Assembly (NCBI GenBank): GCA_041744755.1
Contig: JBGTKC010000113.1
Location: forward strand, 1-12,882
Length of the DNA stretch: 12,882 bases
From: CALDTK01 sp041744755
GTDB taxonomy: Bacteria; Bacteroidota; Bacteroidia; Chitinophagales; Saprospiraceae
Direction of reading: 5' to 3'
Shown: positions 6,918 through 12,882 of the stretch, one piece after another
Layout of the letters: each line of letters starts with the position of its first letter
Numbering within the stretch: the first letter of the stretch is position 1
The notes under the pieces: model-generated
What the model was told of the DNA's origin: nothing
Databases searched by the model: none
The model's input: the letters and a program-made list of their open reading frames with translations, nothing else
Program-made: the position numbers and the translations under genes

Positions 6918-7319
6918 CTACGGTACTTGCGTGTAGCGCCACGCCCAGGCCATTAACAAGAATTGCCCCGCGATGCGCGCCCACAGTGCCCAGTTGGGAA
7001 GCCCCTTGTTCGCTCCTGGCGTCAAGGCCATATCGAAGTGGACGAGTAGGAATACCGCCAGCATCGCGATGATCCCCCAGGCGGCCCAGACACGCGTGGC
7101 TTCGAAGAGGAGGCCTACGCCAAGCGCGATCTCCGCAATCCCGGAAAGTAGAATGAGAGGTCCGTGTGCCGGTAGCCACCGAGGCATGATCCCGAGGTAG
7201 AACTCAGGTTTGACGAAATGCACGACGCCGGCTGCGGCAAAGAGCAAAGCCATGAGGTAAAGTCCGATGGTAAAGCCCATACGGGCGAAGGTGGGGCTGG
7301 GGGAAGCCTCCCGAACCAT
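6918..7319 (-). CDS. DoxX-like small membrane protein
   Basis: This 133-residue protein has four hydrophobic segments: GLYLMALLFAAAGVVHFV, GPLILLSGIAEIALGVGLLF, AAWGIIAMLAVFLLVHFDM and WARIAGQFLLMAWAW. The pattern AGVVHFVKPEFYLGIMPRWLP followed by SGIAEIALGVGLL is typical of the DoxX-like superfamily, whose members are integral membrane proteins of mostly unknown function, some linked to quinone or thiosulfate oxidation. The start at 7319 gives a short N-terminus before the first helix; an ATG at 7280 (MGFTIG) is an equally reasonable alternative. A longer open frame exists upstream to 7502, but it would overlap the divergent gene at 7456. It stands alone, converging on trkA with a 41-bp gap. 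Confidence 0.8.
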   Translation of the reverse strand: MVREASPSPTFARMGFTIGLYLMALLFAAAGVVHFVKPEFYLGIMPRWLPAHGPLILLSGIAEIALGVGLLFEATRVWAAWGIIAMLAVFLLVHFDMALTPGANKGLPNWALWARIAGQFLLMAWAWRYTQVP

Positions 7320-7431
7320 GAATTTACGGTAGGTCGTCGGGGGCAACGCCGAGAAGCCGAATCGAGCCGTTCCGATGACGGTTTGCACCGGTGCTGCATA
7401 GCTGATCTGTACTTCTGCGATGGGTCGTTTA

Positions 7432-7445
7432 CCTTTCGCCAAAAC
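7432..7445 (+). repeat. Variant of the dispersed 14-mer upstream of the DUF1579-like gene (CCTTTCGCCAAAAC)
   Basis: One difference from the consensus. It lies 11 bp before the chosen start codon, in the divergent spacer with the DoxX-like gene. Confidence 0.7.
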
Positions 7446-7455
7446 CCAGAACAAA

Positions 7456-7935
7456 ATGATCGCCCACACGCCCCAGACCTTCCTCGAATCTTTGTGTGGC
7501 ACCTACGACGGCACGCACAGCGTCTGGTTCGAACCTGGCCCTCCGGTCGACGCGGCGCCGATGGAGGTCGAGATTCGCGAGAGTGATATCCCTGGACTCG
7601 TCGGAATTGCCTACCGGTACACGTTCCAGGACAAATCCCACCTCGGCAGAATGACGCTGGCTTTCGCCAAAACGGATCCTCGGTATCAGCTGAGTTGGGT
7701 CGATAGCCTCCACGGCGCTGGTCGCATCATCCACTTCGAGGGAGGCAACACGCCGGCGGCCATCGAGGCAGGTTTTAGCGTAAGCGGAACGTACCCCGTT
7801 GATCCTGAGACCTACTGGGGCTGGCGCATCGACATCTTTCGGGACGCCGCCGACGGCATTTTAATCCAACATTTCAACCGACCTCTCGGCCAGGACGAAG
7901 CAGTGGCGGTGGAGATGCGGCTTCACTCGCGCTAA
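7456..7935 (+). CDS. DUF1579-like small soluble protein
   Basis: This is a 159-residue protein without a signal peptide or membrane segment. An N-terminal LCGTYDGTHSVWFEPG resembles the start of DUF1579-type proteins, and the alternating polar/hydrophobic strands afterwards (GLVGIAYRYTF, RIIHFEGG, WGWRIDIFRD, ILIQHFN) suggest a beta-barrel of lipocalin-like type. No catalytic motif is recognised. The start at 7456 follows A-rich sequence; an in-frame ATG at 7420 would add 12 residues encoded by a copy of the dispersed 14-mer and is less likely. Two exact copies of that motif lie inside the gene (7660-7673 and 7772-7785) in opposite orientations. The family assignment is tentative; function unknown. 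Confidence 0.65.
   Translation: MIAHTPQTFLESLCGTYDGTHSVWFEPGPPVDAAPMEVEIRESDIPGLVGIAYRYTFQDKSHLGRMTLAFAKTDPRYQLSWVDSLHGAGRIIHFEGGNTPAAIEAGFSVSGTYPVDPETYWGWRIDIFRDAADGILIQHFNRPLGQDEAVAVEMRLHSR
7660..7673 (+). repeat. Dispersed 14-mer GCTTTCGCCAAAAC, exact, in the DUF1579-like gene
   Basis: Identical to the copies at 428 and 2625; read as AFAKT. Confidence 0.85.
7772..7785 (-). repeat. Dispersed 14-mer GCTTACGCTAAAAC, exact consensus, in the DUF1579-like gene
   Basis: Matches GCTTNCGCNAAAAC on the minus strand, opposite in orientation to the copy at 7660; the gene reads it as GFSVS. Confidence 0.8.
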
Positions 7936-8008
7936 CTACAGCGCAGCTAGACCGACCCTTGGAGATCAATGCAAAACGCAGAGCCTCGCCCATACCGATG
8001 CCGCAGCA

Positions 8009-8026
8009 AATTGAAAATTGTCAATT
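8009..8026. repeat. Small AT-rich inverted repeat downstream of gltD
   Basis: AATTGA and TCAATT flank a six-base AAATTG loop, in a 101-bp gap between the converging DUF1579-like gene and gltD. Its A/T-rich composition contrasts strongly with the surroundings. It could be a transcript end for either gene or a small repeat; the sequence alone does not decide. Confidence 0.4.
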
Positions 8027-8036
8027 GAAAACAGTC

Positions 8037-9512
8037 CTACACCACCATCATCATATTCTCCTCGCGCTTCTCTAAAATACTCCGCGCGCCCGTTAGGTAC
8101 TCGTCCACCTTGACGGCGGCCTCCCGGCCCTCGGCAATCGCCCAGACCACGAGACTCTGGCCACGCCGCAAGTCCCCGGCTGCAAACACGCCCGGCACCG
8201 AGGTCTGGTACTCTATGGCGGCGACGTTGCCGCGCGCGTCGTGCTCGACGCCGAGCTGCTCCAGCAATCCTTCCTTCTGCGGGTGCATAAAGCCCACGGC
8301 CAGCAGCGCCAAATCGCAGGGCAACGTCCGCTCCGTGCCCGCGACTTCGACGAAGCCCGAGCGGCCGGTGGTCTCGTCGTAGGTCCACTCGATGTTGCAG
8401 ATGACGACGCCCGTGACGTGTCCTTCGTCGTTGCCGACGAAGTGCTTCGTGAGCAGCGCCCACTCTCGCTCGCAACCTTCTTCGTGACTCGTCGAGGTGC
8501 GCAATTGCATTGGCCAGTTGGGCCAGGGCGTTGACTCGTGGCGGGTTTCCGGAGGCTTCACCAGGAGTTCGATCTGCGTCACGGAGGCCGCCCGGTGGCG
8601 ATTGCTCGTCCCGACGCAGTCCGCGCCCGTGTCGCCGCCGCCGATCACGACGACGTGCTTGCCCTCGGCCCGGATCACACCCCCGGCTAGGGCTGGCGCA
8701 CCCGACACACTGCGGTTCTGGCGCTCTAGGTAGTCCATCGCGAAGTGGACGCCCCGTAGTTCGCGGCCGGCGATCGGCAGGTCGCGCGGGATAGTTGAGC
8801 CGCCCGTCAAGACGATGGCATCGTGCATCTCGCGCAACTCATCGGCCGTGATATCGACGCCGACGTTGACACCCGTGCGAAAGACGATCCCGGCCGCGGC
8901 CATCAACTCCAGCTTGCGGTCGATGACCGATTTTTCCAGTTTAAAGTCCGGAATCCCATAGCGCAGTAGACCGCCGATCTTGTCGTTGCGCTCGTACAGC
9001 GTCACCTCGTGTCCGGCTTTTCGGAGCTGCTCAGCCGCAGCCATCCCGGCTGGACCGGAGCCGACGACACCCACCGACTTGCCCGTGGCAGGTTTTAGCG
9101 GAAGCTGTGGCCTTGCCCAACCATTTTCATACCCTCGCTCCGCGATCGAGCGCTCTATGAATTCGATCGTCACCGGGTCCGCGTTGATGCCCAGCACGCA
9201 GGCCGATTCACAGGGCGCCGGACAGATACGTCCCGTAAACTCTGGGAAGTTGTTGGTCTCGCTCAATATCTCGTACGCCTCCTGCCAGTTGCCGTGGTAA
9301 ACGGCGTCGTTGAAGTCTGGAATAATATTGCCGAGCGGACAGCCGGAGTGGCAGAAGGGCACGCCGCAGTCCATGCAGCGCGAGGCCTGCACGACGGTTT
9401 CAGCCTCGGTTTGGTCGACGTAGATCTCGTTGTAATCGCGGAGGCGCTCCTCGACGGGGCGTTTGGCGGGAATGGCGCGGGGGACGGACTTGAAGGCGTG
9501 GATGGAAGCCAT
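8037..9512 (-). CDS. gltD: Glutamate synthase (NADPH) small subunit
   Basis: This 491-residue flavoprotein passes electrons from NADPH through FAD to the large subunit, which makes glutamate from glutamine and 2-oxoglutarate. The N-terminal domain binds two [4Fe-4S] clusters: Cys46, 49, 54 and 58 in CMDCGVPFCHSGCPLGN, and Cys97, 101 and 105 in CPAPCESACVLG. An FAD-binding fold follows with GSGPAG at 151-156, then an NADPH-binding fold with GGGDTG at 301-306, and a C-terminal AAGDLRRGQSLVVWAIAEGR. Length is normal for the family. It lies downstream of gltB on the same strand after a 150-bp spacer that holds a large palindromic repeat. The motif copy at 9092-9105 falls just before the FAD fold (LPLKPATGK). 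The last residues, ENMMMVV, are unusual but harmless-looking. Confidence 0.96.
   Translation of the reverse strand: MASIHAFKSVPRAIPAKRPVEERLRDYNEIYVDQTEAETVVQASRCMDCGVPFCHSGCPLGNIIPDFNDAVYHGNWQEAYEILSETNNFPEFTGRICPAPCESACVLGINADPVTIEFIERSIAERGYENGWARPQLPLKPATGKSVGVVGSGPAGMAAAEQLRKAGHEVTLYERNDKIGGLLRYGIPDFKLEKSVIDRKLELMAAAGIVFRTGVNVGVDITADELREMHDAIVLTGGSTIPRDLPIAGRELRGVHFAMDYLERQNRSVSGAPALAGGVIRAEGKHVVVIGGGDTGADCVGTSNRHRAASVTQIELLVKPPETRHESTPWPNWPMQLRTSTSHEEGCEREWALLTKHFVGNDEGHVTGVVICNIEWTYDETTGRSGFVEVAGTERTLPCDLALLAVGFMHPQKEGLLEQLGVEHDARGNVAAIEYQTSVPGVFAAGDLRRGQSLVVWAIAEGREAAVKVDEYLTGARSILEKREENMMMVV
9092..9105 (-). repeat. Dispersed 14-mer GCTTCCGCTAAAAC, exact consensus, in gltD
   Basis: Matches GCTTNCGCNAAAAC on the minus strand; gltD reads it in yet another register, as LPLKP. 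Confidence 0.8.
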
Positions 9513-9546
9513 GGGCTAATGAATTTGGCAGCTGCGCTGCTGGTGA

Positions 9547-9660
9547 TTTTTCAACGCAAAGGCGCGAAAGAGGACACGCAAAGAGCGCAAAGCAGGACGG
9601 CCGGAGGGCTTTGCGTCCTTTGCGCCGCGTAGCTTTGGCGTCTTTGCGTTGACTAAAAAA
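9547..9660. repeat. CGCAAAG-type palindromic repeat between gltB and gltD
   Basis: This ~114-bp dyad fills most of the gltB-gltD spacer. The left arm, TTTTTCAACGCAAAGGCGC, is mirrored by a right arm ending GGCGTCTTTGCGTTG. Inner CGCAAAG units pair with CTTTGCG units, and the centre is near GGCC (9599-9602). Each outer edge is T-rich on the 5' side and A-rich on the 3' side, on either strand. The RNA would form a long imperfect hairpin between the two reading frames. A 45-bp near-copy of the left half sits inside icmF at 1321-1365, so it is a dispersed repeat family rather than a local structure. Confidence 0.88.
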
Positions 9661-9662
9661 AG

Positions 9663-12600
9663 TTAACTCTCGACTTTCATTTCTAAAGTTTTGGCTGCCT
9701 CTTGCCTAGCCAGCACCCGCTTGTACTCCTTCGGCATCACCTTCACGAACTGCCGCGCGGCGTCCTCCCAGTTTTGCAGTAATGCGAGTGCTTGAGACGA
9801 GCCGGTGTAGCGAAAGTGGCGCTTGATGTAGGTGCGCAGCGACTTTCGATCTTCAGGGCTCGGCTGCTCTAACCAGACCATGTCCGTGTTGCAGTAGCGC
9901 TCGAGGTCCTCGTTGGGATTGAGTAGGTAGGCGATGCCGCCTGACATGCCGGCCGCAAAATTGCGTCCGACGTGCCCGAGGATGATGACTTGCCCGCCCG
10001 TCATGTACTCGCAGCCATGTGCGCCGACGCCCTCGACCACGGCCGTGACGCCTGAGTTCCTTACCGCAAAACGCTCGCCGGCCCGTCCGCGGATGTAGAC
10101 CTCGCCGGAGGTCGCGCCGTAGAGCCCGACGTTGCCGATGATGATGTTTTCGGCAGGTTTGAAGGTGCTATCGCGATCGGGCACCACGACGATACGACCG
10201 CCCGAGAGACCCTTGCCGAAGTAGTCATTAGTGTCACCTTCCACCGCGAATGCGATGCCAGGCGCCAGGAAGGCCCCGAAGCTTTGACCTGCGCTTCCGC
10301 GAAAACGGTACGCGATCGTCTCATCCGGCAGACCTTTCATACCGTAGGCCAGCGAGACCTGATTCGATAGCATCGCCCCCACGGCCCGGTCGGTGTTGGC
10401 GATCGGGAAAGTGCCCGTCACCTTGGCGCCGTCGATGAGGGCAGCCTGCGCACGCTCGATCAGCTTGCGGTCGAGCACATCGTCGATGTTGTGGTCCTGC
10501 AGCTCACAGCGGTACGTCGGCAGACCTTTCGCGTCCTCGATGTAGAGCACGGGTGCCAGGTCAATGCTCGCGGCTTTGGCGTGGAGGCCAGTGGTGCGCT
10601 TCCGCAAAACCTGCGCCTGTCCCACCATCTCGTCCACGGTGCGGAAGCCGAGGGCCGCCATGTGCTCCCGCAAATCCTGCGCGAGGAAGGTGAAGTAGTT
10701 GACGAGGTCCTCTACCCGCCCATCGTACTTGGCGCGCAGCTCCGGGTCCTGCGTGGCGATGCCTACTGGACAAGTATTAAGGTGACACTTGCGCATCAAA
10801 ATGCAGCCTTCGACAACCAATGCCGCCGTCGCCACGCCCCACTCCTCCGCCCCGAGTAGGGTAGCGATGGCGAGGTCGCGCCCGGTGCGCATCTGCCCGT
10901 CGGCCTGCACGCGGACGCGCCCGCGAAGTTGGTTGCGCAGCAAGGTCTGGTGCGTCTCCGCCAAGCCGATCTCCCACGGCAGCCCCGCGTGCATCACCGA
11001 ACTCAGCGGCGAGGCACCCGTACCCCCGTCGTGACCACTGATCAAAATATGATCAGCATGGCCTTTCGTCACCCCCGACGCAATGATCCCGACGCCCGCC
11101 TTACTCACGAGCTTGACGGAGATGCGGGCCTTGGGATTGGCGTTCTTGAGGTCGAAGATGAGCTGCGCCAAGTCCTCGATCGAGTAGATGTCGTGGTGGG
11201 GCGGCGGCGAGATAAGTCCGACGCCCGGCGTGGAGTGGCGCACCCGCGCGATCCAGTCGTCCACTTTGTCGCCCGGCAATTGTCCTCCTTCCCCTGGCTT
11301 GGCCCCCTGCGCCATCTTGATCTGAATATCGTCGGCATTAGTGAGGTAGTAGCTCGTCACGCCAAAGCGACCAGAGGCCACCTGCTTGATCGCCGAGCGC
11401 ATCGAGTCGCCATTCGGCAGCGGTGTGTAGCGCGACTCATCCTCGCCGCCCTCGCCAGAGTTTGACTTTCCGCCGATCCGATTCATCGCGATCGCCAGTG
11501 AGGTGTGCGCCTCGTAGCTGATCGACCCAAAGCTCATCGCCCCGCTCGCGAAGCGCGTGAGGATCGCCTCGACCGGCTCCACTTCTTCGAGTGGCACGGC
11601 CGTCCGCTCCTTAAATTCAAGCAAGCTCCGCAGGGTAACCGTGTGCTCGTCGAGGCGGTCGATCTCCTTGGCGAATTGCTTGTAGACCACGTAGTCGTTC
11701 GTCCGCGACGCCCGCTGTAGCAAGTGAATCGACTGCGGATTGAAGAGGTGGTATTCTCCGCGCCTGCGCCACGCGTACTTACCCATGTCCTGCAACTCGT
11801 CCACCTCGCTGTAGGCAATCTTGTGCTTGACGAGCGCCTCCTTGGCGAGCATGTCGAAGTCGAGTCCGCCGATGCGTGAGATGGTGCCCTTGAAGCAAAG
11901 GTCGATCACTTCTCTCCCAATCCCGAGCGCCTCAAAGGTCTGCGCGCCCTTGTAGCTCAGCACCGTCGAGATGCCGAGTTTCGACATAATCTTGAGCAGG
12001 CCTTGCTCGACGGCGTGGCGGTAGTTGCTCTGGAACAACATCGCCTCCGGACCAGTAAAGCGCTCGGCCGCGAGTTCCGCGATCGTCTCGTAGGCGATCC
12101 GCGGGTAGACGGCATCGGCGCCGTAGCTCAGTAGCGTCGCGAATTGATGCGTCTCGTACACGTCCGAGGCATTCACGACCAACGCCACCTGGCGCCTGCA
12201 ACCGCTCGCGATGAGGCGGTGGTGGATGGCACCCGTTGCCAGCAGCGACGGGATCGGCACATCGCCAGCCGAGATGTGGTGATTGCTCACGAAGAGTAGG
12301 GTAGCGCCACTCGCCACGGCCGCCTCCGCTTGATCGGCCACACGTTCGAGGGCGAGCTTCAAATCCCCCGCGGAGTAGTCGGCCGGAAAGCGGCAGTCGA
12401 TCTTTTCGGCGCGGTAGTGCGGGTGCTTGTTGAAACGCAGGCGGAAGTATTCCTCCACGCCGAGCACCGGCGAGTCGATGCGAATACCGCGTACCTGCGC
12501 CCGCGTTGTCTCCAGGATGTTGCCGTTCGTGCCGAGGAAGGTCTTCAGCGTCATGAAGTCCGCCTCGCGCAAGGGGTCTATAGGCGGATTGGTGACCTGC

Positions 12601-12882
12601 GCAAACTGCTGTCGGAAGTAGTTGGCGATGTGTTGGGCGTACTGGCTCAACGCGGCCAGCGGCGTGTCGGCGCCCATCGATCCGACGGGCTCCTTGCCCG
12701 CCTTGGACATGTCCCGCAAAATGAGTTCGCGGTCCTCGCGTGTGAGCCCGTGGGCGAGTTGGCGTGTGCGTAATGGCTCGGCGGCGATCGAGCCGGGCAT
12801 CACGATCGGCAGCTCCCCGATGAACATCCGGTACTTCGCCAGCCAATCGTTGTAATCCTGCCGCTTACAGATCGTGTCTTTG
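9663..12882 (-). CDS. gltB: Glutamate synthase large subunit, N-terminus outside the window
   Basis: This catalytic subunit hydrolyses glutamine and transfers the ammonia to 2-oxoglutarate. About 1,072 codons are visible and the frame is open at 12882 (KDTICKRQDYNDWLAKYRM...); full-length GltB is about 1,500 residues, so the N-terminal glutaminase domain and its catalytic cysteine lie beyond the edge. The central domain is followed by the FMN-binding synthase barrel, with GAMSFGSISYEAHTSLA, GGKSNSGEGGED and HDGGTGASPL. The [3Fe-4S] cysteines are at 10803-10805, 10785-10787 and 10770-10772 (C...RKCHLNTCPVG). The C-terminal GXGXG beta-helix (~9925-10330) shows repeated GxxGGxxxV units. gltD follows on the same strand. 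Copies of the dispersed 14-mer lie at 10059, 10293 and 10598. The ATG at 12825-12827 is internal, not the true start. Confidence 0.95.
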   Translation of the reverse strand, partial: KDTICKRQDYNDWLAKYRMFIGELPIVMPGSIAAEPLRTRQLAHGLTREDRELILRDMSKAGKEPVGSMGADTPLAALSQYAQHIANYFRQQFAQVTNPPIDPLREADFMTLKTFLGTNGNILETTRAQVRGIRIDSPVLGVEEYFRLRFNKHPHYRAEKIDCRFPADYSAGDLKLALERVADQAEAAVASGATLLFVSNHHISAGDVPIPSLLATGAIHHRLIASGCRRQVALVVNASDVYETHQFATLLSYGADAVYPRIAYETIAELAAERFTGPEAMLFQSNYRHAVEQGLLKIMSKLGISTVLSYKGAQTFEALGIGREVIDLCFKGTISRIGGLDFDMLAKEALVKHKIAYSEVDELQDMGKYAWRRRGEYHLFNPQSIHLLQRASRTNDYVVYKQFAKEIDRLDEHTVTLRSLLEFKERTAVPLEEVEPVEAILTRFASGAMSFGSISYEAHTSLAIAMNRIGGKSNSGEGGEDESRYTPLPNGDSMRSAIKQVASGRFGVTSYYLTNADDIQIKMAQGAKPGEGGQLPGDKVDDWIARVRHSTPGVGLISPPPHHDIYSIEDLAQLIFDLKNANPKARISVKLVSKAGVGIIASGVTKGHADHILISGHDGGTGASPLSSVMHAGLPWEIGLAETHQTLLRNQLRGRVRVQADGQMRTGRDLAIATLLGAEEWGVATAALVVEGCILMRKCHLNTCPVGIATQDPELRAKYDGRVEDLVNYFTFLAQDLREHMAALGFRTVDEMVGQAQVLRKRTTGLHAKAASIDLAPVLYIEDAKGLPTYRCELQDHNIDDVLDRKLIERAQAALIDGAKVTGTFPIANTDRAVGAMLSNQVSLAYGMKGLPDETIAYRFRGSAGQSFGAFLAPGIAFAVEGDTNDYFGKGLSGGRIVVVPDRDSTFKPAENIIIGNVGLYGATSGEVYIRGRAGERFAVRNSGVTAVVEGVGAHGCEYMTGGQVIILGHVGRNFAAGMSGGIAYLLNPNEDLERYCNTDMVWLEQPSPEDRKSLRTYIKRHFRYTGSSQALALLQNWEDAARQFVKVMPKEYKRVLARQEAAKTLEMKVES
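10059..10072 (+). repeat. Variant of the dispersed 14-mer in gltB (CCTTACCGCAAAAC)
   Basis: CTTNC and AAAAC are retained; the CGC core reads CCG. Confidence 0.5.
10293..10306 (+). repeat. Dispersed 14-mer GCTTCCGCGAAAAC, exact consensus, in gltB
   Basis: Matches GCTTNCGCNAAAAC on the plus strand, antisense to gltB, which reads it as RFRGS. Confidence 0.8.
10598..10610 (+). repeat. One-base-shorter variant of the dispersed motif in gltB (GCTTCCGCAAAAC)
   Basis: Identical to GCTTNCGCNAAAAC except that the second variable base is missing; gltB reads it as VLRKR. Confidence 0.6.

Noticed and set aside
7320..7502. N-terminal extension of the DoxX-like protein
   Set aside because: The open frame continues upstream but would overlap the divergent gene at 7456, and the DoxX homology begins only near the first helix after 7319.
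428..7673. The motif as a conserved peptide, AFAKT
   Set aside because: Three copies do encode AFAKT or ASAKT, but the others are read in other registers, antisense or in non-coding DNA, so a peptide-level explanation fails.
9547..9660. Intrinsic terminator between gltB and gltD
   Set aside because: On both strands the T-rich run precedes the hairpin and an A-rich run follows it, the opposite of a Rho-independent terminator. It would also cut gltD from its partner.
9547..9660. CRISPR array made of CGCAAAG units
   Set aside because: The units are 7-10 bp, irregularly spaced and arranged as a palindrome; there are no 25-40 bp direct repeats with unique spacers and no cas genes.

Overview
The window is about 12.9 kb of GC-rich bacterial chromosome with densely packed, ordinary housekeeping genes. 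The gene set is an IcmF-type fused acyl-CoA mutase, a GYF-dispanin/DUF2752 gene cluster, a TrkH/TrkA potassium uptake pair, a DoxX-like gene and gltB/gltD. Most start codons lack a Shine-Dalgarno sequence, and intergenic CGCAAAG-type palindromes are present. Together these suggest a high-GC member of the Bacteroidota or a nearby phylum. This is an inference: there is no rRNA or marker gene to settle it.

Layout. 1-2577 (-): icmF, C-terminus cut off by the window edge. 2735-4216 (+): a three-gene cluster of a GYF+dispanin (CD225) membrane protein, a DUF2752 membrane protein and a second GYF membrane protein. The last one probably has a frameshift at a run of nine G. 4403-6876 (+): trkH-trkA, a potassium channel subunit and its nucleotide-binding gating partner. 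6918-7319 (-): DoxX-like membrane protein. 7456-7935 (+): a small DUF1579-like protein. 8037-12882 (-): gltB (N-terminus outside the window) followed by gltD, the two subunits of glutamate synthase, separated by a 150-bp spacer filled by a large palindromic repeat.

The most notable signals are not genes. First, a 14-bp word, GCTTNCGCNAAAAC, occurs eight times exactly (twelve fixed bases) and at least six more times in close variants. It lies on both strands, in coding and non-coding DNA, and in four different reading registers. Chance would predict far less than one copy. The density, about one per kilobase, resembles DNA-uptake sequences or highly iterated motifs such as HIP1, but I know of no described motif with this sequence. 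Second, the CGCAAAG palindromic repeat between gltB and gltD has a 45-bp near-copy inserted in frame inside icmF, in the linker between the GTPase and mutase parts. Third, the poly-G tract near the end of the second GYF gene appears to remove a last membrane helix, which is recovered if the run is one base longer.
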